The notes beneath the pieces are model-generated. The model was not told the DNA's origin. It saw only the letters and a list, made by a program, of their open reading frames with translations, and did not search any database. This document shows positions 10,859 to 18,692 of a stretch of 64,000 nucleotides of DNA, piece by piece. Both the position numbers and the translations under genes were made by a program. Each line of letters begins with the position of its first letter. Position 1 is the stretch's first letter. This stretch comes from Bryobacteraceae bacterium (GTDB lineage Bacteria; Acidobacteriota; Terriglobia; Bryobacterales; Bryobacteraceae), in assembly GCA_026002855.1 (NCBI GenBank), contig BPGD01000001.1, positions 2,612,001 through 2,676,000 of the forward strand, given 5' to 3'.

Positions 10859-12277
10859 TCACAGGGGCGGTGTCGGACGTTCCGCGCCAGTCAGGCCGAG
10901 TCCCGGCCAGTTCGGGTCCGCCTCCGGATTTGGTTGAGGCAGCCGCGCGCCGGCCTGCCGAAGCCAGCTGTGAAGCGCCAGGCCCAGTCTGCGTGCAAGG
11001 GCAGGCTCGCGCCCGGCGAGGTTCCGCTGCTCGCCGGGATCATTGCGGAGGTTGTAGAGTTCGCGGCGTTCTCCAGCGTAAAACTCGATCAGTTTCCAGT
11101 CCCCATCGCGGACCGCGCTGGCGGGTTCGCCGCCCTGATTCGAGTAATGCGGATAGTGCCAGAACAGGGGCCGGGACGGCAGCGGCCGGCCTTCGAGCGC
11201 CGGCACAAGGCTCAGGCCGTCCACCCCACGCGCACGCAGCCCGGCGGCCTCGCATAGGGTCGGACAGAGGTCGATGCTGGCGACCGGCGTCTCGATGGAG
11301 ATCCCGCCGCGTGCGACTCCCGGCCACCGGACGATCAGCGGCACGCGGATGCCACCCTCATACACATGCCCCTTGCCGGCCCGCAGCGGGGAGTTGTCCG
11401 TCACGCGCTCCGTGGACCTGCCCTCAAAGCAGAGCCCGCCATTGTCGCTGGTGAGGATGACCATCGTGTTGCCGGCCAGCCCGTTTTGTTCCAGCGCCGC
11501 CATCACGCGGCCCACGCTTTCGTCGAACGTCTCCACCATGGCGGCGTAGACCGGATGGTAGCGCCCCTGCGCGCGGACGCGGTGTTTTTCGACAAGCGTC
11601 TCGGGCGCGCCGAGCGGGATGTGCACGGTGAAGTGAGCCAGCAGCAGAAAAAACGGATTCTGGCGGTTTTGTTCGATAAACGCGATTGCGGCGTCCGTCA
11701 GCTTCTCGGTGAGAAAGTCGCCCTCGCTCCCTTTCAGCCCGGGAAGATCGAACGGCCCGAAGTAAGGCCGGGGCCCGGGCGGCGGGCTTCCGCTGGCGGT
11801 GCCGCCGATGTTGAGATCGAACCCCTGGTCAGTGGGCAGAAAGCCCGGGCCGCCCAGGTGCCACTTGCCGATGCTCGCTGAGCGATAGCCGAGCGGGCGG
11901 AGCCGCTCGGGGATCGTCGTCTCGTCGAGCGCCAGTTGCCGCGGCACGGCCGGAGTGATGAGCGGCCCGCGCTCAGGCCAGCGGCGGCCGGGGATCCAGT
12001 CCGTCACGCCCGTGCGGGCCGGATATTTCCCGGTCAGGATGCTGGCGCGCGTCGGCGAGCAGACGGGCGCGGCCGCGTAGCTGTGCGTGAAGCGGACGCC
12101 CTCGGCGGCCAGGCGGTCGATGTGCGGGGTGGAAAAATACGGGTTGCCGTAACAGGCCAGGTCGCGCCAGCCGAGATCGTCAGCAAGGATCAGGACGATG
12201 TTCGGACGCGACCGCTGCCGCGGCGCGCCCACGAGCGCGCCCCCTGCGGCGGCGAGGAATTCGCGTCGGCCCAACAT
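10859..12277 (-). CDS. Sulfatase (type I, formylglycine-dependent)
   Basis: 472 residues. A Tat-like signal (GRREFLAAAGGALVG) is followed by the sulfatase core. Metal-binding DD is in LILADDLGWRD, and the formylglycine motif is CSPTR with C73 as the residue to be converted. TSDNGG and the late GDWKLIEFYAGERRELYNL segment are typical of the arylsulfatase A branch. It hydrolyses sulfate esters, probably of sulfated sugars; the exact substrate cannot be read from sequence. A formylglycine-generating enzyme is needed and none is in the window. TAAATT ends six bases before the ATG and no ribosome site is present. Confidence 0.92.
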   Translation of the reverse strand: MLGRREFLAAAGGALVGAPRQRSRPNIVLILADDLGWRDLACYGNPYFSTPHIDRLAAEGVRFTHSYAAAPVCSPTRASILTGKYPARTGVTDWIPGRRWPERGPLITPAVPRQLALDETTIPERLRPLGYRSASIGKWHLGGPGFLPTDQGFDLNIGGTASGSPPPGPRPYFGPFDLPGLKGSEGDFLTEKLTDAAIAFIEQNRQNPFFLLLAHFTVHIPLGAPETLVEKHRVRAQGRYHPVYAAMVETFDESVGRVMAALEQNGLAGNTMVILTSDNGGLCFEGRSTERVTDNSPLRAGKGHVYEGGIRVPLIVRWPGVARGGISIETPVASIDLCPTLCEAAGLRARGVDGLSLVPALEGRPLPSRPLFWHYPHYSNQGGEPASAVRDGDWKLIEFYAGERRELYNLRNDPGEQRNLAGREPALARRLGLALHSWLRQAGARLPQPNPEADPNWPGLGLTGAERPTPPL

Positions 12278-12283
12278 GGCTTC

Positions 12284-12289
12284 AATTTA
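12284..12289 (-). promoter_or_regulatory. -10 box placing the sulfatase start at the transcript start
   Basis: TAAATT on the minus strand ends six bases before the sulfatase ATG. Normal -10 to +1 spacing would put transcription initiation at or next to the A of ATG, a leaderless arrangement. No Shine-Dalgarno sequence is present. Confidence 0.5.
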
Positions 12290-12312
12290 CCCCGCGCCAA
12301 CTGCCCCGGCGT

Positions 12313-13263
12313 CTACAGTGCGGCCAGCGTCTCCAGGTCCACGTTGCCGCCGCTGAGGACGATGCCCACCCGGCGGAACGAGCCGGGGAGCTTGCCGGCG
12401 AGCACTGCCGCCGCGCCGACGGCGCCGCTCGGCTCCACCACGAGCTTCATCCTGGTGAGGATGAATTTCGCCGCCTCGCGGATCTCCTGTTCGCTCACCA
12501 GGAGCACGCCGTCGACCAGCCTCCGGATGATGGGGAAGTTCCACTGTCCCGGCTTCGTCGTTCGAAGACCGTCGGCGATGGTGGCCGGCGGGGCGATCTC
12601 CACCGGCTCGCCCCGCTGGAGCGACAGCCAGTAATCGTTGGCGATCTCCGGCTCGACGCCGAAGACGCGAATGTCCGGCCTCAGCGACCTGGCGGCAATG
12701 GCGCAGCCGGCCAGCAGCCCGCCGCCGCCCAGGCAGACGACGAGCGCGTCCAGGTCCGGCTGCTGCTCCAGCAGCTCCAGCGCGCATGTGCCCTGGCCGG
12801 CGATGATCCAGGGGTGATCGAATGGCGGGACCAGCGTGGCGCCGGTCTCGGCGGCGATCCGCCGCCCGATCTCCTCGCGCGACTCCCGCAGCCGGTCATA
12901 CAGGACGATGCGCGCGCCCTGGGCGGCCGTGGCCTCGACCTTCGAGCGGGGCGCGTCCTGCGGCATCACCAGCGTGGCGGCGATGCCCGCGTGACGCGCG
13001 GCGATGGCCACCGCCTGCGCGTGGTTGCCGGACGAATAGGCCACCACGCCGCGCCGGCGCTCCGCTTCCGGCATCGAAAAGATGAAATTCGCCGCGCCGC
13101 GGATCTTGAAAGCTCCGCCTTTTTGCAGGTTTTCGCACTTGAAGAACGCCTGAATTCCCGCTTTTTCGTCGAAACTGCGCGAACGCCATACTGGCGTGCG
13201 CTGCGCAAGCGGCGCAATGCGTTCTGCCGCCTGCCGGATCGTATCCAGAGTGATTTCTTCCAT
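12313..13263 (-). CDS. Threonine dehydratase/serine racemase-like PLP enzyme
   Basis: 316-residue fold-type II PLP enzyme. K53 in KGGAFKIRGA is the Schiff-base lysine, YSSGNHAQAVA is the substrate loop, and LGGGGLLAG binds the PLP phosphate. There is no C-terminal ACT regulatory domain, so it resembles catabolic threonine dehydratase or serine racemase rather than biosynthetic IlvA. It probably deaminates L-threonine/serine to the 2-oxoacid. Its start codon shares one base with the stop of the upstream dehydrogenase (TGATG), implying coupled translation. A 2-oxoacid product next to a 2-hydroxyacid dehydrogenase suggests a joint pathway, by inference. Confidence 0.88.
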   Translation of the reverse strand: MEEITLDTIRQAAERIAPLAQRTPVWRSRSFDEKAGIQAFFKCENLQKGGAFKIRGAANFIFSMPEAERRRGVVAYSSGNHAQAVAIAARHAGIAATLVMPQDAPRSKVEATAAQGARIVLYDRLRESREEIGRRIAAETGATLVPPFDHPWIIAGQGTCALELLEQQPDLDALVVCLGGGGLLAGCAIAARSLRPDIRVFGVEPEIANDYWLSLQRGEPVEIAPPATIADGLRTTKPGQWNFPIIRRLVDGVLLVSEQEIREAAKFILTRMKLVVEPSGAVGAAAVLAGKLPGSFRRVGIVLSGGNVDLETLAAL

Positions 13264-14192
13264 CAATAGCCGGCTTTCTTGTCGACCAGGTTCCGCAGCG
13301 GCTCGCCGCGCGTGAAGCGGTCGAAGTTGTCCACGAAGAGCTGCATGGCCTCGTCGAGCCAGGTGGGCGTATTGTCGGCGCAGTGCGGGCTGAGCAATAC
13401 GTTGTCCATGGCCCACAGGGGATGGTCCGGCGGTAGCGGCTCTTCGGTGTAAACGTCCAGAACCGCGCCGCGGATGCGGCGCTCGCGGAGGGCCTCGAGC
13501 AGCGCCTGCTCGTCGACCACCGGACCGCGGCCCACGTTGATCAGCACCGCGTTCGGCTTCATCCGCCGGAACTCGGCCTCGCCCACGAGCCCGCGCGTCT
13601 GTTCGGTAAGCGGGGCGCTCACCAGGATGTAGTCGCTCTGTTCGATGATCTCGTCGAACTCCTCCCGGGGAGACAGCCGCCCCACGCCGACGACCTTCAT
13701 TCCGAAGGCCGCCGCCAGCGCCGCCGCAGCGCGCCCGATGGAACCGTGGCCAATGATGCCAAGGCGCTTCCCATGGAGCTCTTCCACCACGAATTTCTCC
13801 CAGCGCCGCTCGTGCTGCTGGCGCCGCATCCGGCAGATGTCCTTGGCGAACCAGAGCATGCCGGCGATGACGAACTCGGCCAGCGAGCGCGCGAAGACGC
13901 CGCGCCCGTTGGTCAGCATCACCGGACTTTCCAGCAGGGCGGGGAAGAGAAGTCCGTCGAGCCCTGCCCAGAGCACGTGAACCCACTTGAGCCGCGGGGC
14001 CATCAGGAACACCTGCTCGAACAGCTCGCGCGGCGCCGCCCCCACCAGCATCACATCGGCCTCGGGCGCCAGGTTCTGGAAAGCTTCCGGGACGAGTCCC
14101 GCGGCGATGCGCGTGTTGGGAGGCAGCCGTTCCAGCCACCGCAGATGGGGGGCGGCCGGATCGTTCAGCACAAGCAGCGTGTGGCTTTTCAT
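13263..14192 (-). CDS. D-2-hydroxyacid dehydrogenase (NAD-dependent)
   Basis: 309 residues of the D-isomer-specific 2-hydroxyacid dehydrogenase family. The NAD-binding GHGSIG turn lies in the central Rossmann domain (about residue 140). Catalytic Arg is in NVGRGPVVDEQAL, Glu in DVYTEEPLP and His in LSPHCADN. It interconverts a 2-oxoacid and a D-2-hydroxyacid; specificity is unknown. First gene of a two-gene operon with the PLP enzyme. Confidence 0.92.
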   Translation of the reverse strand: MKSHTLLVLNDPAAPHLRWLERLPPNTRIAAGLVPEAFQNLAPEADVMLVGAAPRELFEQVFLMAPRLKWVHVLWAGLDGLLFPALLESPVMLTNGRGVFARSLAEFVIAGMLWFAKDICRMRRQQHERRWEKFVVEELHGKRLGIIGHGSIGRAAAALAAAFGMKVVGVGRLSPREEFDEIIEQSDYILVSAPLTEQTRGLVGEAEFRRMKPNAVLINVGRGPVVDEQALLEALRERRIRGAVLDVYTEEPLPPDHPLWAMDNVLLSPHCADNTPTWLDEAMQLFVDNFDRFTRGEPLRNLVDKKAGY

Positions 14193-14264
14193 GTCTTGCT
14201 ATTCAGGATAAACCGGCGGCGCGTCCGTGTTGCCGCGGCGGCCGCGGTACGGGAAACTGAAAAC

Positions 14265-14936
14265 GTGAGCGAGTTCTGCACCTGTGGCGCGAAGCTCGTG
14301 GAGGGCGCCCTGTTCTGCCACCGCTGCGGCCGGCCCGTCCGCGAGCCGGCGCCGGCGGAGCCGGATGAGCCCGCGGCGCAGGAGGAGTCCGCCGCGGCGC
14401 CCGCAGCCCCGCCCGCTGGCAAGGGTCCGGCGCCGGAGCCCGAAAGCGTCTCCTTCCAGGGCGGGACCGCGGTGCGCGTGGGCTTTCTGGTGGCGGTGCT
14501 GGTTCAGTTGGCCTCCACGCTGAGCGCGCTGGCCGGAGCCTCCATCCTCATGCCATTGCTGCTGCTTGGCGGGGGGTTCTATGCGGCGGTGCTGTACATG
14601 CGAAGGACGGGTTCGCCGCTCACCATCATCGAAGGCGCCCGCGTGGGATGGATCACCGGCATCTTCACCTTTGTCATCGCCACGGTGTTCTTCACCGCCG
14701 GCATGGCCGCGCTCACCGCCAGCGGCGACCTCGGCAGGGCGTGGGAGGAGAGCCTTCAGAAAATGAATCTCTCCTCGGAGGCCATCGAAAAGTTCCGAAA
14801 GATGATTTCCGACCCGAAAACCTTCGCCTTTACCCTGATCGCCGGGCTGATTTTTCAGTTCTTTTTCCTGACCATCTTCTGCTCGCTCGGCGGAATGCTC
14901 GGCGCGCGCCTGCGCAGCGGCCGCCATCTGTCCTAG
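14265..14936 (+). CDS. Zinc-ribbon membrane protein, unknown function
   Basis: 223 residues from GTG 14265, the first start of the zinc-ribbon frame outside the divergent gene. The N-terminal ribbon has CxC and CxxC pairs (FCTCGAKL and FCHRCGRP), then an Ala/Pro/Glu-rich linker (about 25-60), then four hydrophobic helices forming a DUF4199-like or similar membrane module (not certain). Such zinc-ribbon plus membrane proteins are common and uncharacterised. Its last four bases overlap the convergent EamA gene. Divergent from the dehydrogenase, with 72 bases between starts. Confidence 0.75.
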   Translation: MSEFCTCGAKLVEGALFCHRCGRPVREPAPAEPDEPAAQEESAAAPAAPPAGKGPAPEPESVSFQGGTAVRVGFLVAVLVQLASTLSALAGASILMPLLLLGGGFYAAVLYMRRTGSPLTIIEGARVGWITGIFTFVIATVFFTAGMAALTASGDLGRAWEESLQKMNLSSEAIEKFRKMISDPKTFAFTLIAGLIFQFFFLTIFCSLGGMLGARLRSGRHLS

Positions 14937-15823
14937 CGGTTGTCCTGGATCCTCTTCACGATCCCCACGCCGGTGAAGATGACCGCCATCGCCAGCGCCT
15001 CCCGCCAGCCGAAGGGCTCCCGGTAGAAGACCCAGCCGAGGATCACCGCCACCACCGGATTCACATAGTTGTACAGCGAGACCACGGCCACGGGCAGCCG
15101 CTCCAGCGCGACAACGTAGCTCGAGTAGCCGACGATGGATCCGAAGGTGACCAGGTAGAGGAGGGCAGCGAGTCCGCGGGGAGAAAAGTGGATCTCGCCC
15201 GGAAACAGCAGCGCGAGGGGAACGAAGGCCAGCCCGGCGGCCAGTTGCTGGACGCCCCCGGCGACGATCGGATGCGCTTTCGCCGGCAGGCGCTTCTGGA
15301 GCAGCGAGCCCAGCGACCAGCTTGCGCAGCCAGCCTGAAGCACCAGCGCTCCCTGGATCATGGCCGCACCGGCGGCGCCGCCCGCCAGGGCGCCGGGCCC
15401 CACCAGCAGCCCCACGCCCAGCAGCCCGATCAGCATGCCGGCCAGCGTCGGCCCGTGCAGAGGCTCGCGCGGCGGCAGCAGCGCGTTCAGGCCCACCATC
15501 CAGAACGGACTCACGGTGATAATGAGCGCTGCCATGCCGCTGGGGATCCAGGTCTCGGCCAGCACCAGCGCGCCATTGCCCAGGCCGAGAATCATCACGC
15601 CGTAGAGCGCCGTCAGCGCCAGTTCGCGCCCGCGCGGCAGCCGGGCTCCCATCGCGATCGCGCCGAGCAGAAGGATGCTGCCAGAGAGCAGGAACCGCAC
15701 CGCCACCAGCGTCATCGGCGGCCACATTTCGAGAGCCATCCGGATGCCGAGGTAGGTGGTGCCCCAGAAAAAGCAGACCGAAATCAGCGCCGCATAGGCC
15801 CAGAATTGCGGAGAGCGCCTCAA
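14933..15823 (-). CDS. EamA/DMT-family transporter
   Basis: 296 residues with ten predicted helices arranged as two EamA repeats (about 8-140 and 155-292). Signature pieces include SVCFFWGTTYLGIRMAL at the start and YNYVNPVVAVILGWVFYREP in the second repeat. Drug/metabolite exporters of this family move amino acids, metabolites or drugs; the substrate cannot be predicted. The start is TTG 15823; TAATCT ends six bases before it and there is no ribosome site. Confidence 0.9.
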   Translation of the reverse strand: MRRSPQFWAYAALISVCFFWGTTYLGIRMALEMWPPMTLVAVRFLLSGSILLLGAIAMGARLPRGRELALTALYGVMILGLGNGALVLAETWIPSGMAALIITVSPFWMVGLNALLPPREPLHGPTLAGMLIGLLGVGLLVGPGALAGGAAGAAMIQGALVLQAGCASWSLGSLLQKRLPAKAHPIVAGGVQQLAAGLAFVPLALLFPGEIHFSPRGLAALLYLVTFGSIVGYSSYVVALERLPVAVVSLYNYVNPVVAVILGWVFYREPFGWREALAMAVIFTGVGIVKRIQDNR

Positions 15824-15829
15824 ACGGAC

Positions 15830-15835
15830 AGATTA
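15830..15835 (-). promoter_or_regulatory. -10 box of the EamA gene (leaderless arrangement)
   Basis: TAATCT on the minus strand, ending six bases before the TTG start. It lies 22 bases from the divergent TAAAAT box of the sugar kinase, so the two promoters share their upstream DNA. Confidence 0.45.
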
Positions 15836-15857
15836 GCACCGCCTCGCCGGTTCACGA

Positions 15858-15863
15858 TAAAAT
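15858..15863 (+). promoter_or_regulatory. -10 box of the sugar kinase (leaderless arrangement)
   Basis: TAAAAT ends six bases before the TTG start at 15870. An ATG at 15862 is followed by an in-frame stop after three codons, which supports the TTG. No Shine-Dalgarno sequence. Confidence 0.5.
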
Positions 15864-15869
15864 GACGCG

Positions 15870-16802
15870 TTGATCCTCACGCTGACAGCCAACCCGGCCA
15901 TCGACCGCAACGTGACAGTGGACCGGCTTGTGTTCGATGACCGCGCCTACATTCTCGACACCCGGAAATCGCCAGGCGGCCGCGGCATCAACGCCTCCTG
16001 CGTGATCCACGCCTATGGCGGCCAGACGCTGGCCATCGCGATCTCCGGCGGGAAGGCGGGCCGGCAGTTTGAGGAGTATCTGTCCTGTTGCGGATTCCCG
16101 TGCGAGCTGGTGCGCATCCGCAGCGAGATCCGCATGAACCTGACGATCTCGGACCGCCACGGGCTCACCATCAAGCTGAACGAGATCGGCCCCGAACTCA
16201 GCCCGGCCGAGGTCACGCGCCTGGAGAAGGCAGTGCGGGCCCGACTGAAGGGTTCGTCATGGCTGATGCTGTGCGGAAGCCTCCCGCCGGGCGTTCCGGC
16301 TGACTTCTATGCCCGCCTGATCCGCGCCGCCGAAGAGGCGGGCGTCCAGACGCTGCTCGATGCTGATGGCGACCCGCTGGAGGCGGCGCTGGAAGCGAAA
16401 CCTACCGTGGTCACGCCGAACCAACAGGAAGCCGAGCGCCTGCTGAACCGGGCGCTGTTGACGCGCGTGCATTTTCTGGAAGCGGCCGAGCGGATCCGCG
16501 GCATGGGGGCCCGCAACGCCGTGCTCTCGCTGGGCGCCCGTGGCGCCGTGGGCGCCTTTGAGGACGGCTCGGTGTGGCAGGCCGTGCCTCCGCGCGTTGA
16601 CGCGCTCTGTCCCATCGGGGCCGGCGACGCGCTGGCCGCTGCTTATGTCTGGGCGCTGACCCGCGGGACGACGAAGCCGGAAGCGTTGCAATGGGGCGTT
16701 GCCGCCGGCACGGCCTCGGCCCGGCTGCCGGGCGTGAGCTTCGCCACGCTGGAGCAGACGCGCGAGATCTTCGACCGCGTCACCGTTCAGCGCGCCGCCT
16801 GA
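15870..16802 (+). CDS. PfkB-family sugar kinase, 1-phosphofructokinase/LacC type
   Basis: 310 residues. It opens LTLTANPAIDRNVTVDRL, the form found in 1-phosphofructokinase (FruK), tagatose-6-phosphate kinase (LacC) and PfkB. KSPGGRGINAS is the sugar-binding GG motif and PIGAGDALAAAY contains the catalytic GAGD near residue 250. It phosphorylates a sugar phosphate at the 1 or 6 position. No PTS or fructose operon is adjacent, so the substrate is unclear. Start TTG at 15870. The last 16 bases overlap the convergent small membrane protein. Confidence 0.88.
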   Translation: MILTLTANPAIDRNVTVDRLVFDDRAYILDTRKSPGGRGINASCVIHAYGGQTLAIAISGGKAGRQFEEYLSCCGFPCELVRIRSEIRMNLTISDRHGLTIKLNEIGPELSPAEVTRLEKAVRARLKGSSWLMLCGSLPPGVPADFYARLIRAAEEAGVQTLLDADGDPLEAALEAKPTVVTPNQQEAERLLNRALLTRVHFLEAAERIRGMGARNAVLSLGARGAVGAFEDGSVWQAVPPRVDALCPIGAGDALAAAYVWALTRGTTKPEALQWGVAAGTASARLPGVSFATLEQTREIFDRVTVQRAA

Positions 16803-17077
16803 TCCGGCGGCGTGGATTCGCGGCCAGGCTCCTGTTCTGAATCCGCTGATTCCTGCTTTCTGCCCTTCCCCAGCAGTCCGTGGGGCTTGATCCAGTACAC
16901 AAGCGCCATGCCAGAGATGACGCCGAGCATCAGGAAGGTCGCCACCGAGCCGATCACCAGATAGTCAAGCCGGGTTCGCGGCGCCGGCGTCAGCCGCAGG
17001 CCCAGTGCCACCGCCAGCGCGAAGGTCGCCACGGCGGCGCAGACAACGGCCAAGACGTTCTTTGCCGCAGTGCTCAT
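16787..17077 (-). CDS. Small two-helix membrane protein, unknown
   Basis: 96 residues with two hydrophobic helices (about 7-27 and 41-63) and a charged Glu/Ser/Pro tail. No family recognised. It starts with ATG 17077, preceded at eight bases by TAGAAT, and it overlaps the 3' end of the sugar kinase by 16 bases tail to tail. Coding status is supported by the clear membrane pattern and promoter box only. Confidence 0.65.
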   Translation of the reverse strand: MSTAAKNVLAVVCAAVATFALAVALGLRLTPAPRTRLDYLVIGSVATFLMLGVISGMALVYWIKPHGLLGKGRKQESADSEQEPGRESTPPDQAAR

Positions 17078-17085
17078 CGGCTCTG

Positions 17086-17091
17086 ATTCTA
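17086..17091 (-). promoter_or_regulatory. -10 box of the small membrane protein
   Basis: TAGAAT on the minus strand, eight bases before ATG 17077; short or absent leader predicted. Confidence 0.45.
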
Positions 17092-17141
17092 GCAGGCCGT
17101 GGAAATGGTGCCCTCGGGGCGGCGGGGATTTCCTCGGGCGG

Positions 17142-17831
17142 CTAGTCGTATTTTTCGGCGAGGATCTGCTTCCTGTCGAAGCCGCGCTGTTTCAGCATGG
17201 CTCGTACCTCATCCACCATCTCCTTCATTCCACAGATGTAGACGTCCAGGCCGCTTCTCCCGCCGAGAGCGTCGTCGAGGTGCGCCTGCACCCGGCCGAC
17301 CCTCCCCTGCCAGCCAGGCGATGGCCGGGTCAGTGTTGGCAGATAGCGGAAGCGCGGGTTGCCGGCCGCGAGCCGCTCGAATTCTTCCCGATACAGGAGC
17401 CCCTGCTCGTATCGCGCGCCAAACAGCAGCGTGATGCTGGCGCCGCTGTCCACGACTTCAGGCGCCTGAAGGTAGGCGCGGAACGGCGCGATGCCGGTGC
17501 CCGTTGCCACGAGCACTGCGTCGCGAAACGGGCGCCGGGGCGTGAAGTAACCGAGCGGCCCCTGCATCTCGACCCTTCCGCCGGGCTCCAGGGCAAACAG
17601 CCACGGCGAGAACAGCCCCTCCCGCACGCGGTTCAGGCAAAGCTCGAAGCGGTTGCCGCTCGGCAGCCCGGCCAGCGAGTAGGCCCGGGTCACCCTGCGG
17701 CCGTTCACTTCGCCACGGAATGAGACGAACTGCCCGGGTTCGGCGCGAAGCTGGGCCACTTCCGGGACTTCAAATACGAAGTGGCGCACCTCCGGCGCGA
17801 TTTCCGTGTACGAAACCAGAACGGCGTCCAT
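17142..17831 (-). CDS. Ferredoxin/flavodoxin-NAD(P)H reductase-like flavoprotein
   Basis: 229 residues. FAD-binding RAYSLAG (RxYS motif, about residue 49) and the G-rich GPLGYFT are followed by the NAD(P)-binding half with VATGTGIAPFRAYL and the C-terminal VYICGMKEMVDEV. It transfers hydride from NAD(P)H via FAD to a one-electron partner. No iron-sulfur domain is fused. The partner could be a ferredoxin or a monooxygenase; none is adjacent. It is 65 bases downstream of the small membrane protein on the same strand. Confidence 0.88.
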   Translation of the reverse strand: MDAVLVSYTEIAPEVRHFVFEVPEVAQLRAEPGQFVSFRGEVNGRRVTRAYSLAGLPSGNRFELCLNRVREGLFSPWLFALEPGGRVEMQGPLGYFTPRRPFRDAVLVATGTGIAPFRAYLQAPEVVDSGASITLLFGARYEQGLLYREEFERLAAGNPRFRYLPTLTRPSPGWQGRVGRVQAHLDDALGGRSGLDVYICGMKEMVDEVRAMLKQRGFDRKQILAEKYD

Positions 17832-17854
17832 GCGATCCTACCGGATCGGATGCG

Positions 17855-18490
17855 TCAGATGATCAGGGGATTCGGCTGCCGGGCCGTCCGTGCCGGCAAC
17901 AGCGAAAACAGGCTGGTGAGAAACGCCTTTCCCCTGCGCCGACGGTTATTCGTCTGCCAGGCCATCCGCTGCCAGAAAACCAGGGCGCCGAACACGTCCT
18001 GGTCGCGGATGGCGTGTACGCCGGTCTTCTGGGCGGCCCGTTCGCGCGCCGCCTCCATTTCCTTACGGAAACGGTCGGCGATGGCCGCGGCGATCAGGTT
18101 TGAGGGGCGCGTTTCGTAAATCAGACCGCTAGCCGACGTCCGGTACGTCCGCGTGAGAGCCTCAAGCGCGTCCCGAAGGTCGCTGTCCACGGCGCCCGGG
18201 GCCTCCGTCGCCGCCAGAAGCAGAAAGTGTCCGGCCAGCAAAACAAGTGAATCGTGCTCACGGAGCCAGTGCGAGCTGATCTCCACATCGGCGTGGGGCA
18301 GCGTTGCGGGATCCGGCTCGGGGATTTTCTCGTGCTGGCGCGCCTCGACGAGATGGGGGCAGTCGAGCGGGCAGTCGATGGTCTCTTCCCGCTGCGAACC
18401 GCAGCAGACGGCGCAGATGTCGCGCCCCAGCGCCGGGCAGGCGCGGCGCGGCGGCCTCGACTCGCACAGGCAGCATTTGGCGCGCGGCAT
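17855..18490 (-). CDS. Cysteine-rich putative metal-binding protein
   Basis: 211 residues. The N-terminal 45 residues carry ten cysteines (CCLC, RACPALGRDICAVCCG, CPLDCPHL), consistent with two zinc or Fe-S sites. The rest is mainly helical and contains VLLAGHFLLLAA and two basic stretches. I recognise the ACPALGR-x-IC-xx-CCG pattern as recurring in acidobacterial hypothetical proteins but know no function. The ATG at 18490 is chosen because the Cys motif starts directly after it and TACGAT lies seven bases before. Only 24 bases separate it from a divergent gene. Confidence 0.78.
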   Translation of the reverse strand: MPRAKCCLCESRPPRRACPALGRDICAVCCGSQREETIDCPLDCPHLVEARQHEKIPEPDPATLPHADVEISSHWLREHDSLVLLAGHFLLLAATEAPGAVDSDLRDALEALTRTYRTSASGLIYETRPSNLIAAAIADRFRKEMEAARERAAQKTGVHAIRDQDVFGALVFWQRMAWQTNNRRRRGKAFLTSLFSLLPARTARQPNPLII

Positions 18491-18497
18491 GATTTTT

Positions 18498-18507
18498 ATC
18501 GTATCAT
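18498..18507. promoter_or_regulatory. Overlapping divergent -10 boxes
   Basis: Plus strand: TATCAT (18502-18507) ends seven bases before ATG 18515. Minus strand: TACGAT (18503-18498) ends seven bases before ATG 18490. The two hexamers share two bases, and each gene's -35 region falls inside the other gene's coding sequence. Partial -35 matches TTGGCG (18477-18482, plus) and TCGACG (minus) both sit at 19-base spacing. Confidence 0.5.
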
Positions 18508-18514
18508 CGGGCCG

Positions 18515-18679
18515 ATGAAGGCCGTCGATATCTACCTGAAAGTGGAGACCGACCTCGACGAAAGCGAGAATCCCCAGAAATTCGCCGCTGAACTTTGCCG
18601 CGCGCTCGAGCGCATCTATGGCGTGCGGCGCGCCGAAGTGATGAGCCTGCACGAACACGAGCCGCGGGCAAGCGCTTAG
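18515..18679 (+). CDS. 54-residue conserved-looking small protein
   Basis: 54 residues beginning MKAVDIYLKVETDLDESENP; acidic, predicted beta-alpha, with a helical part KFAAELCRALERIYGVRRAEVMS. I think similar 50-60-residue proteins occur in acidobacterial genomes, but no function is known to me. The reading frame starts directly after a promoter box and has the GC-rich third-position bias of its neighbours. It ends 13 bases before the convergent dGTPase stop. Confidence 0.65.
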   Translation: MKAVDIYLKVETDLDESENPQKFAAELCRALERIYGVRRAEVMSLHEHEPRASA

Positions 18680-18692
18680 GATCCGTGTCGTT

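Noticed and set aside
14933-14936. Tail-to-tail overlaps at 14933-14936, 16787-16802 and 30631-30637 as regulatory antisense
   Set aside because: Short stop-codon overlaps between convergent genes are common in compact genomes; nothing more is seen.
15862-15873. ATG at 15862 as start of the sugar kinase
   Set aside because: It is in another frame and hits a stop after three codons; TTG 15870 fits the family N-terminus.
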